Source: Noviherbaspirillum pedocola (lineage in GTDB: Bacteria; Pseudomonadota; Gammaproteobacteria; Burkholderiales; Burkholderiaceae_D). From it: DNA of 64,000 nucleotides. The notes under the pieces were generated by a model. The model saw nothing but the letters and a program-made list of their open reading frames with translations. It had not been told where the DNA came from and made no database searches. Numbering within the stretch: the first letter of the stretch is position 1; each line of letters starts with the position of its first letter. The DNA lies in NCBI RefSeq assembly GCF_016632335.1, contig NZ_JAEPBG010000003.1, positions 248,001 to 312,000 on the forward strand. Direction: 5' to 3'. Positions 45,240 to 57,200 of the stretch are shown here, piece by piece. Both the position numbers and the translations under genes were made by a program.

Positions 45240-48200
45240 ATGGCGGCATTGATCACCGGCACCGGTCTGGGGCTGGGCAACACATCCTTGCACACGCTCG
45301 GCCTGGCCGGCGGCATCGCGGCGGCGGGCGGCAATGGCGAACGGGCTTACGTCAACGTCGCCAGCGGCAACCTGGTGCTGCAGCGCCAGGATGAACTGCT
45401 GATGGGACGCGGCCTGGAACTGGGTACGCTGCGCACCTACAACAGCCAGGCCGTCGTCGATGGCGACAACAACGACAACTGGCGCATCGGCTTTTATCGG
45501 CAGCTCAACAACCTCATCGGCCCGGTCAATGGCATCGGCAGCCGTATCACCCGCATCGATGCCGATGGCGCGCAGCAGCTGTTCCAGTGGGATGGCGCGC
45601 TCTCTCGCTATGTCTACCGGAACGGCGCCGGCGCATATGACACGCTGGTGTCGATGGCCAATGGCGCATGGCTATGGACCGACGGCGACACCGGCATCAC
45701 CGAGACCTACCAGCCCGGCGCAGGCGGCATGTTCCTGCTCACCAGCAGCAGCGACACCAGCGGCAATACGATCGGCTATGCCTACAACGCCGCCGGCCTG
45801 CTGACCCGCGTCACCGGCACCAACGGCGAATTCACCGATCTGCTCTACGACACCACGCCGGGCCGCAGCGCCAACCTGCTGGCGATCCGCACCAGCGTGC
45901 GCGATGTCTTTGCCAACGGCTACGTGACGCAAACGCGGGTGCGCTATGCCTACGACAACCTCAATCGCCTGGCCAGCGTGACGGTCGACCTGTCGCCCGA
46001 GGACAGCGCCATCGGCGACGGCAAGGTCTACGTCAGCACCTATGCCTACGACGGCAGCAGCCGCCGCATCAGCGGCATTGCGCAAAGCGATGGCAGCAGC
46101 CTTGCCTTCACCTATGACGCGGCCGGACGCATTGTCACGCTGACCGATGCGCTCGGCGCCACCACGCGGCTCGTGTACGACGACGTCTACCGCAACCGCA
46201 CCACGGTGTACGACCCGCTCGGGCTGGTGACGACCTATGAATACGACCCCGCCACCCGGCGCCTGGCGCGCATCGTCGCGCCCGCGGTCGACGGCGTGCT
46301 GGCCACGCGCGAGTTCATCTACAACGCCAAGGGCGACGTGACGCGCACCATCGATGGCGAAGGCAAGGGCGTCGATTACGGCTATGACGCCAATGGCAAC
46401 CGCATCCTCGAGCGCGATGCCGAAGGCAACCTGGTGCGGCGCGTCTACGATGCACGCAACCGCCTGCAGACCGAAGCGTTGTACCTGGCGCGCGGTCCGG
46501 GCGGCGTGCTCAATGCGCAGCCGAGCGCGCCGCTCATCACCCGCCACGTGTATGACAGCGCGGCGCGGCTGCGTTTCGTCATCAGCGCCGAAGGCCGCGT
46601 CACCGAGCATCGCTACGATGGCTTCGGGCAACGCGTTTCCAGCATTACCTATGTCGCCGACACCTGGATCAGCACTGCGGCCGATCCCTTCGCCGTGCCT
46701 GGCGAAGCGCAGATGGCGGCCTGGGTCAACGCGCTCGCCAACAGGTCGCGCAGCAGCCGTACCGATTACGCATACGACTTCCGCGGCCAGCTCGCCAGCA
46801 GCACCGTCTATGCCAGTCTGGACGCCGCCGGCAACGGCATCGCCGCTGCCGCCGCCACCACCACCTTCCTGCGCGACGCGGCCGGCAGGCTGCTGCAAAC
46901 CATCGCCCCGACCGGCTCGCCCAATGCCTCCACACGCATGGTGTACGACGGCCTCGGCCGGCTGACGCTGTCGGTCAACGCGCTGAACCAGTTCACGCGC
47001 TACCAGTACGACGACGCCGGCGGGCGGGTCACGCAAACCGCTGCCGATGGCGCGCAGACCATCAGCAGTTTCGACCGCGCCGGCCGCCTGATCGCGCAAT
47101 TGCGCAGCAACAGCGCCGGCGCAGGCATCACGCGCTACAGCTACGACCGCAATGGACGCCTGCGACTGACGACCGACGCCACCGGCGTGCGCGCCTGGCT
47201 GTTCTACGACGCCGACGGGCGCAAGAGCGGCGAGCTCGACGGCAACGGCAACCTGACCGAGTACGTGTACGACCGCAACGACCGCGTGATCACCACCATC
47301 CGCCGCGCGCGCACAGCCATGCTCGGCGGCCTGAGCGTGAATGCCGACGGCAGCGCCAGCGAGGCCGCCATGGCGCTGGGCCTGGACGCGGTGCGCCCCG
47401 CGGCAGATGCGGCCGACGCCGTCAGCCGCAACTTCTACGACGGCGCCGGCCGCCTGATCAAGACGGTCGCGCCGAACGGCGCCGTCACCGAAAACGTGTA
47501 CGACGGCGCCGGGCGCATCATGCGCGCCATCCGCTACGCCAACACCGTAACCCCGGCGCTGCTGGACGAACGCACGCCCGCCGCGGACGTGGCGCCCACA
47601 CTGAATCCTGCCGCCGACCGCATCACCCGCTATTACTACGACGCCGACGGCCTGCTGCGCGGCACGGTCGATGGCGAAGGCTGCGTCACTGAGATCCGCT
47701 ACGACGGTGCGCGGCGCGCCTGGCAAACCGTGCGCTATGCAACGCCGGCCGGCCTGTTCGACGCCAGCCGCAGCACGCGCAGCACATCGTTGTCGGGCGT
47801 TAGCGTGCTCGTCGGCACCACCGTGAGCGCCTATGCCGATGACGTCGCCGCATTCGAAGCGCTGCGCCCGGCCAACAGCGCCGCTGACATCCGCACTACC
47901 ACGCTCTACGATGCGCGCGGCTGGGTTGCGGGCGACATCGACGGCGAAGGCTATCTCACCGAATACCGCTACGACGGCAATGGCAACCGCATCGCCAGCC
48001 TGCGCTATGCCACGGCCGTAAGCGCATCCGCGCTGGCTGCCCTCGGCCCGGCGACAACCGTGGCCACGCTGCGCCCGGCACTCAGCGCCGCGGACCAGGA
48101 CACGAGCGCGGCCTGGGACGCGCTGAACCGCAAGACGCTGGAAACCGATGCGACGGGCACGTCGACCCGGTATGAATACGACAGCGTTGGCAACCTCGTG

Positions 48201-51200
48201 CGCCGCAGCGCCGCTGCCGGCAGCGACGAGCAACGCACGCAAACCCAACGCTTTGATGCCGCCGGCAACCTGGTCGCCGAACTTGGCGGCGAAGGCAGCG
48301 CCGCGCTGGCGGCATTGGGCACGAATGCAGCGCCGGCCGATATCGAGGCCGTGTGGAACGCCTGGTCCACCCGCTACCGCTACGACCTGGCCGGCCGCCG
48401 CATCGCCATGACGGACGCCGCCGGCAACACCACGCGCTATTACTACGACCGCGCCGGGCAGCTCGTGTACACGATCAATGCGCAAGGCGAAGTCGAAGGC
48501 GCGCGCTACGACGCGATGAACCGGCGCATCGCGCGCACGCGCTATGCCACGCGCATCGCGCCGGCGGCGCTGGCCCAGCTCGGCGGCGGCCTGGTCGATG
48601 CCGCCGTAACCGCGGCCATCGTCGCCAGTCCCAGCGATGCCACCACACGCTACAGCTATAACCGCGACGGCACGCTGGCCGCCAGCAACGACGAGCTCGG
48701 CAATCTCACCACCTACCAGGTCAATGCCTTCGGCGAACGGACCGGCGCGACGCTGCAGGGTGCCGGAATCACGAACCTCGTGTCCTACGACCGGCGCGGC
48801 CTGCAAATCGCCAGCATCGACGACAGCACCGGCCTGCGCGCCACACGCAGCCGGCAATACGACGCCTTCGGGCGTGTCGTCCTGCAAAGCGACGCGCGCG
48901 GCAATGTGCGCCGCCTGCGCTATGACCGGCTCGGGCGCGAAGTACAAAGCTTCGATGCCGGCAATGCTTCACGCAGCACCAGCTATGACGCCTACGGCCG
49001 TGTGCTCACGCAAACCGATGGCAACGGCCAGACCAGCACCTGGCGCTACGACACCGCCGCGCGCAGCATGACGCTGACCACGCCCGAAGGCGTGCGCACG
49101 ATCACGATACGCAACCGCCATGGCGAAACGGTGCAGCTCATCGATGGCCGCGGCAACAGCCTGCGCTATCGCTACGACCGCGACGGCAAGCTGATGGAAA
49201 GCCGCAACGACGCCACCGGCAGCGTCGAGACCAACCGCGTCGACGCCGTCGGCCGCGTGATCGAAACCGTCGATGCGCGCGGCGTGTCCACCGTAACCAC
49301 CTACGACGCCGCCAGCCGCGTGCTCACGCGCACCGTCGATCCGGCTGGGCTGGCCCTGGTTACGCGCTATGCCTACGATGCGCAAGGCCGCACCATCAGC
49401 GTGACCGCGCCGGATGGCAGCGTCACGCAATCCGCCTACGACGCGAAAGGGCAGCTCAGCACGGTCACGCGCGACCCCGGCGGACTCAAGCTCGTCACGC
49501 GCTACCGCTTTGATGCCCGCGGCAACACGCTCGCGGTGATCGACGCCGACGGCACGCCGACCGCGCAAATCACCGTGTACGCCTACGACGGCCTGGGCCG
49601 GCGCATCAGCAGCACGCAGGATGCGGGCGGGCTGAACCTGACGACGCGGTATGCGTATGACGCTGACGGCAACCTCGTCAGCACCATCGATGCGGCAGGC
49701 AACCGCACCCGGATGGTGTATGACGCCAATGCGCGCCTGCGCTACCGCATCGACGGCACCGGCGCCGTCACCGCCTATCAATACGACGGCGAAGGCCGGC
49801 AGACCGCCGTGGCGCGCCTGGCAAGCCCTGTCGACCTGACGAGCCTGCCGGATGCGCCGGGCCTGGCCGAGTTTGCCGCGCGCGTCGTCATCAGCCCGAA
49901 CGACCAGATCACGCGCACCCTCTACGACCGCGATGGCCGCGCTGTGTTTGCCATCGATGCCCTGCGCCAGGTCACGCGCAACGACTACGACGGCAATGGC
50001 AATCTCGTGCGCCAGACCCGCTATGCGCAGCCGTTGCCGGCTTCTTCCTCCGCGTTCACGGTCGAGGCGATGACCACGGCGCTGGCTGCCGTGGCCAGTG
50101 CCAACGACCGCGTCACCCGCCATGTGTACGACGCGGCGAACCGCCTGCTGGCCACGATCTCGGCGCTCGATACCGTCACCGTCTTCGAGCGCGACCCCGC
50201 CGGCAACGTGGTGCGCGAAGTCGCCTATCTGCGGCCGATGCCTTTCACCGACCTGCCCGATGAAGCAGCGCTGCGCGCCGCCATCGCCCGCAATGCCGCG
50301 CCGGGCCTGGACCGCATCAGCCAGCACCGTTTCGACGCCGCCGGCCGCGAAGCGCTCGGCATCGATGCGATGGGCTACGTCACGCGGCGCGACTTCGACG
50401 CTGCCGGCCGCGTGGTGCGCACGCTGCGCTACGCCAACCGGCTCAACGCCGGGCCAGCACCAACACTGGCCGACATCAACGCGCAAATCGCCGCCGGCAC
50501 GCTTGGCAGTGCGGTCGAGCAGCGCCAGACCTGGGACCGCGCCGGCCGTCTCATCGACAGCATCGATGGCCTGGGCGTGGTCACGCACCGCGACTACGAT
50601 GCCGCCGGCAACCTGACCGGGCTGATGGTCGCGTCCGGCACCAGCGCCATGACGCGCACCCGCTATGCGTATGACGGCGCTGGCCGACGCGTCGCGCAAA
50701 CCGAAGCCGCCGGCAACGCGGTCGAGGCCACCACCCGCTATCGCTACGACGCCAACGGCAACCTGGTCGCCACCATCGACGCCATCGGCATCGGCCTGGC
50801 CGAGAGCGATGCCGACTGGGCGCTGGCAGCGCGGCGCGAACTCGGCTACGTGAGCCCGGGCGGACAGGCGCGCCTGGCGGCAAGCCTGTCCGCGGCCGAG
50901 CGTGAATCCCTGATGAAGGCGCACACCACGCTGCGCGAGTTCGATGCCGCTGGACGTGTGGTCCGCGTCACCGACCCGATGGGCGGCGTCACCAGCACCC
51001 GCTATGACGCCTTCGGCAACGCCATCGCCATCACTGATCCGCGCGGCAACGTCGGCGGCTTCGTCTTCGACGCCGCCAACCGCGTGATCCGGCAGACCGA
51101 TCCCGAAGGCCATGTCACCGAGACCGCCTACACCGCCAGCGGCAAGACCGCGCGCGTGACGCAGGGCGACGCCGTCACCCGTTTCGCTTACGACAAGCTC

Positions 51201-54200
51201 GACCGCCTGGTGCAAAGCACCGACGCCGAAGGCCATGTGGAGAGCTATGCCTGGGACAGCCTGTCCAACCGCATCAGCGTGGTCAACAAGCTCGGCGGCG
51301 TTACCCGCTACGACTTCGACGTCAACGGCCGCGTGACTTCGGAAACCTTGCCCGTGGACGGCATCGTCAAGCGCTACGACTACGACGCGCGCGGCAACCG
51401 CATCCTGGAAATCGAAGCGGCCGGCCTGCCCGAGCAGCGCATCACGCGCTATGACTACGACGCCGCCGATCGCGTCATCCGCCAGACCGGCGATGCGCTC
51501 GGCATGTTCGACGCCGCCGGCGGCACAAGGGTCGTCACCCCGGTCACGAGCAAAACGTATGACGCGCGCGGCAACCTGATCGAAGAGACCGACGCCGCCG
51601 GCCGGCGCACGCTCACCTGGTACGACGCGCGCAACCGCAAGAGCGCGGAAGTCGCGCCGGACGGCACCCTGAGCCTGTGGCGCTATGACGCCGGCATGCA
51701 GCCGATTGCCAGCATCGTCTTCGGCGACCCGGTCGCGCTGCCACTGCGCCCCGGCGCGCAGCCGCCGCTGCCAGTCAATGCAAGCAATGCGCGCCAGACG
51801 CTGTATGCATATGACGGCAACGGCCGGCTGATCGCCACCACGGTCAGGGACGTCACGCTGGGTCGCTACAACGCGCAGAACGGTCAGTATCAGGTCAGCC
51901 GCGGCGACATCGTGACGCGGCAGATGTATGACGCCGCAGGCAACGTCGTGCAGAGCATCGACGGCAACGGCAATGTGACGACGAACTGGTACGACAGGCT
52001 CGGGCAACGGGTGCTGCAGATCGATGCCGAGAATGACGCGATCGCCTGGACCTATGACGCGAATGGCAAGGTCTTGTCCGAGACGCGCTATGCGCAGCGC
52101 GCCAGCCAGCGCTACGAACCCGCGAATGACGCCGCTGCGATCCTCGCGGCCTGGCCGACATCGGCGGACGACCGCATCACCCGCTACCGTTACGACCGCA
52201 ACGGCCGCCTGCTCGAGGAGACCCGCGTCAACGTGGCCTATGGCACGGTCGGCGCCGGCGGCTTGCTGACGAGCGCAACGGCAGAGGCGAGCACGCGCTA
52301 CCGCTGGAACGGCCTGGGCCTGATGACGCAAAAGACCGATGCCAACGGCGACACGACCGACATCGTCTACGACGCCATGGGCCGCAAGCTGCGCGAGCAG
52401 GGCGCGGGCTTCATCGACTTCCTCGGCAACCCGGTGCGGCCGACCACGGACACGGCTTACGACGGCCTGGGCAATGCGCGCACCAGCATCCGGCGCGGCA
52501 CCAACAATGCGCCGGGCATGGAAGACCAGGTCGCGCGCTACGACTACGGCCCCGGCGGGCGGCTGATGCGCGAGACCGATGCGATGGGCGCGGTGACCAC
52601 TTACGACTACGACGCGGTCGGCAACGTCACGCGCAAGACGCGCTGGCGGCGCGATGCGGATGGCGCGCAGCTTACCGACACGACGACCTACCGCTACGAC
52701 GCGCGCAACCGCGAGATCGAACGCCTGGATGCCGGCAGCGGCGAAGCGCGACAGACGCGCTACGACGCCTGGGGCCAGGTTATCGGCAAGGGCGTCAACA
52801 ATGGCTGGCAGGAGTTCGCCGAATACGACCATGGCGGCCGGCTGGTCAAGGGCAATGCCGGCGATGGCATAACGCGGGCCTATGTATTCGATGCGGCCGG
52901 CAACACGACGCTGAAGATCGAATCCTCGGGGCCGGACCTGCGCCCGATGACGCTGGACGAGATGCTGCAGATCTCGAATGGCAGCGTGCGCCCGGATGCG
53001 CAGGATGCGGCCGGCGTGCATCTGACCATTTCGGCGTATGACCGGCGCAATGCGCTGATCGATACATGGCAGCCGAAGATGGTGACCAGCCATGCGGCGG
53101 CGCAGGTGCAGAGTTCGACGGCGACAGTGCGCATGACGGCGGCCAATTACAGCGGTGTGACAGTCACGCTGGCCAGCACCGATGTCGCCACCGATGCCGT
53201 CGGACCCGCCGGCACGATAGAAGAAGGCCGCGGCATTGCGGCTCAGGTGACATCGGGCAGCGTCGTCGAAAGCGGCTCGGTGACCAGTGTCCTGGTCACG
53301 CGCTTCACGGTCGCTTACCTGGGGCGTCTCACCGTCAGCCTGCCGGCCAGCGTTTCGGCCTGGGGCAGCGGCGGGACCGTCATCGTGGCGACGAAATACA
53401 TGAACGGCAATCCGGCCGCGACCGGCACCTACACCTTCCCGGACGGGCAGACCACGTTCGATCTCGGACCCGCCATCGGCGGCCTGTCGGGCTATGACGC
53501 GGCGCTCGCCGATCCGTTTGCATTCGTGCCGGGCGACGCCGCGCATCGCCTGGTGCTGTCGGTCTACCGGCAGACGCCGTACGGCAATATCCTGCTGTCG
53601 CAGACCGATCGCAGCGTTCGCCCGCTCTCGCGCGCGGGCCCCAATCTTCCATTGCTGCAGGCAGCCTTCACCAACCCGATTTCGACGCCGATTCCGAAGC
53701 TGATGCTGTTCCGTTCGGCCTCCGCCTCGGCTGCGACGGTAACGCTGTACTACCGTGCCGCCGGCAGCACGGGACCCTACCAGGCGCTGCGCTTGCCTGC
53801 TCATGCGATCAATGGCAGCGTGGTTCCGGGCTGGTACGGACTCGACTGGTCCGCGATGGCGCGCGCGAGCTACGACGTCAAGCTGCTCGCATTCGACAAC
53901 GCGGGCACGATCGTCGATTTCAAGCAGGGCGCAATGAACCTGCTCGATGCTGGCGCGACCATGAATCTCACGCCGGCCAGCTTCGGTCCGGCGCGTAGCG
54001 AGTCATTCATCTTCCAGGCCGGCAACGTGCTTAATATCGCGGCCCAGGGCGCCACGGCCAATTCCCTCGTGGTGCGCTATCGCCCGCTCGGCGCGAATGG
54101 CGCGTGGACCTCGGCCGCCGTGCTCAATGCCTCTGGCGCGCCCGGCAACTTCGCGTGGAGTTATGGCGCGCTTGCCGGCGACTTTGAAGTCATCTTCGAA

Positions 54201-57200
54201 ACCCACGCTGGCCTCAATGGCACGGGCGACATCGTCAACAAGCTCTACGGCAGCGTGCGACTGAATGACGCCGGGCCGATGCTGCTGAGCGGGCTGACGC
54301 CGTTTCAGCACCTGCCCGGCACGATCCGCTTCGGCGGCAATCCGCTTGACGCCACGAGCATGACCGTTCGCTATCGGCCGCTGGGCAGCAATGAGACGTA
54401 TCGTAACGTCAGGCTGCTGCCGACCACCGCCGGGTCCGGCACCTTCCTGTGGGATGCGTCCGAGCTCACGCCTTTCGATCAGAGCACCTTCCGCTACGAG
54501 TTCGATTATGAAGCGGTGAATGCCGCCGGCGGGCTGGTCAACAAGGGCGGCGGCAGCATGCAGCTCGGCGCCAGTACCGCGGTGCTGTCCCAGTATGTCT
54601 CGCAACGCACGCCGGAACTGAGCATCGCGCCGCCGCAGGCCGAAGCGGCACGCCTGCAGCTGTACTACCGGCTGCGCAGCACCACGGGTGCCTATGCGGG
54701 GCCGGTCGATCTGACACGCGGGGCCGATGGCGCCTGTACCTGGGATGTGTCGGCGCTCAAGCCCATCGCCGGCAATGCCGATTACGAGTACTTCTACGAT
54801 CTTTTCGATGCCGCCGGCGCCAGTCTTGGTCGCACATTCGGCTACTTCACAGTTGGCGACACCGGCAGCGCCAACGCGCTGAACTGGGTGATCGGCGGCG
54901 TGACTGTCGACGCCACGGTGATACACCGCCAGCAGCGCGCCAATGCCTTCGGCGAAGTCGCGCAGGAAATCGATGGCCTGGGCCGCATCACCGATTACCA
55001 GTTCAACACCCTCGGCCTGATGACGGCCAGGATCGCGCCGACCACCACGGCCACGCTGGAAAACGGCTATGTGAAGACGCTGCGCCCGACCACCTTCTAC
55101 ACCTACGACCGCATCGGCCAGCTCGTCGCCGAGCGCGATCCGAACGGCATGCTCGGCACGCAGGCCTGGCTGGCGGGCGGCTTCAGGCAATACGCGCTGG
55201 TGCGCCATGCCGACGGTAGCGGCATGAAAAACCAATACGACATCTTCGGCAACCTGCGCGAAGCGCTCGACGAACTCGGCCGCCAGACCGACTACCTGTA
55301 CGACCGCAACAACCGTCTGACCCGCGTGGTGCGGCCGCTGCGCGATGCGGCCAGCGCCAGCGCGATCGCCGGGGCCGCTTATGACGTGTATGAATACGAT
55401 GAAGCCGGCAACCGCATCGCGCATACCAACGCGCTGGGCCTGACCGAGCGCACCTATTTCGACAGCCTGGGCCGCGTCGTTCGCGCCGTCAGTTACGAAG
55501 GCCGCGTCACCCGCTATGACCATGCGTATTCCGCCATCGTGGCCGCATCTGGCGGTGTCGGCCATAGCGGCTACCGCAAGACGACGACGGATGCCAATGG
55601 CCGCACCCTGATCGACAGCACCGATCTGTTCGGCCGCCTGCTGTCGCACCAGGATCTCGGCGGTCGCCGCTTCGTCTACAACTACAACCGCGCTGGCTGG
55701 CTGATCGCGCAAACCGGGTCTTCCGGCCAGGACATCGTCTACGAGTACTACAACAACGGCTACATCCGCGGCATTCGAGATCGTACCGAGCACACGCTGA
55801 CGACGTATGAATACGATGCCGAAGGCAACAAGACCTTCGAAGGCTATGCGCTGCTGGCCGCGGACAACGTGACGGTGCGCGACTTCGCGCAGCAGGCCAG
55901 CATCCGCTACGACGCATTGAACCGGGTCGACACCGTCACCGATCCGCGCTACAGCATTCGCTATGAATACGATGCCGCCGGCAATCGCCGCCACATGCTG
56001 GCGCGCTATCACGACGGCATCGACGGCAGCCTGCGCACGCAGGACTACTGGTATCGCTTCGATGCGATGAACCGCTTCACGCTGACCATGGGCGCACTGA
56101 CCGGGCCGCGCGCCACGCGCGAGGACGACAACAGCGTCGCGATCGCGCTTGGCACGGACGGCGTGCAGCTGGCGTACGACGTTGGCGGCCAGCGCCGCGT
56201 GGCCACGCATTACGGCGACGACGGCCAGCTGCACACCGAGCAATACAGCTACACCGCCGATGGCTATCTGGAGGACACCGTCATCGATGGCGTCCTGCGC
56301 GCACGGCGCAGGAACGATGCCTTCGGACGCGTCGTCGCCTATAGCGAATACGGCGCCACGGGCGCGCTCGCCCTGCAGCGCAATACCGTGTACGACGGCG
56401 ACAACCTGGTGCGCTCGGAACAGGACAACAGCGGCCGCACGACGACCTATTACCGCCACGCCGACGGCACGCTGGAACACACCAGCGCCGCCGACGGCCC
56501 GACCACCACCACGACCTACTACGGCTACGAATGGTGGGACAGCGCCAAGCAGTCCACCATCACGGCCCAGCCGTACAACGCCAACGCACCGGGCTGGAAG
56601 AGCGGCACCTCGCACCTGCTGTACGACGCCAATGGCCATCTGCGGGAGGCGCGCGATGAAGTCGCGCGCACCAGCTTCTATTACGTCACCAACGCCCAGG
56701 GCCTGATATTGCGCCGCCAGGAAGCGATGCCAGGCCAACTGCGGCTGCAGAACTACTACTACCTCGACGGCAAGCGCATCGGCGACGTCGGCAATGGCGG
56801 GCCATCGCGCATGGATTATGTACAGGCGCTGGCGCATGACTTCACCGAACAGCGCAGGCAGGGCTATCGCAGCTTCACGCCGATCAGCTCGGCCGACTTC
56901 GATCAGAACTACGAGCCGATCAGTCCGTCGTATCCGGCCGCCACGGCGATGAGCTACGTGGTGCGCGCCGGCGACACGCTGCGCGCGATCTCGGCGCAGC
57001 TGTGGGGCGACCCGAGCATGTGGTACCTGATCGCCGACGCCAACGGCCTGGTCGGCACCGAGGCGCTCACGCCCGGCACCAGCCTGACGATCCCGAACAA
57101 GGTCACCAACATCCACAACAACCACGAGACCTTCCGCGTCTACAACCCGGGCGAGGCGATCGGCGACATCTCGCCCACGGTGCCGGCCGCGCCGCCGCCG

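Noticed and set aside
45672-57125. Very long open frames on the minus strand opposite the RHS gene (1,091, 1,611 and 1,040 codons)
   Set aside because: They mirror the repetitive, GC-biased coding of the plus-strand gene, show compositions typical of antisense shadows and have no recognisable domains or initiation signals.
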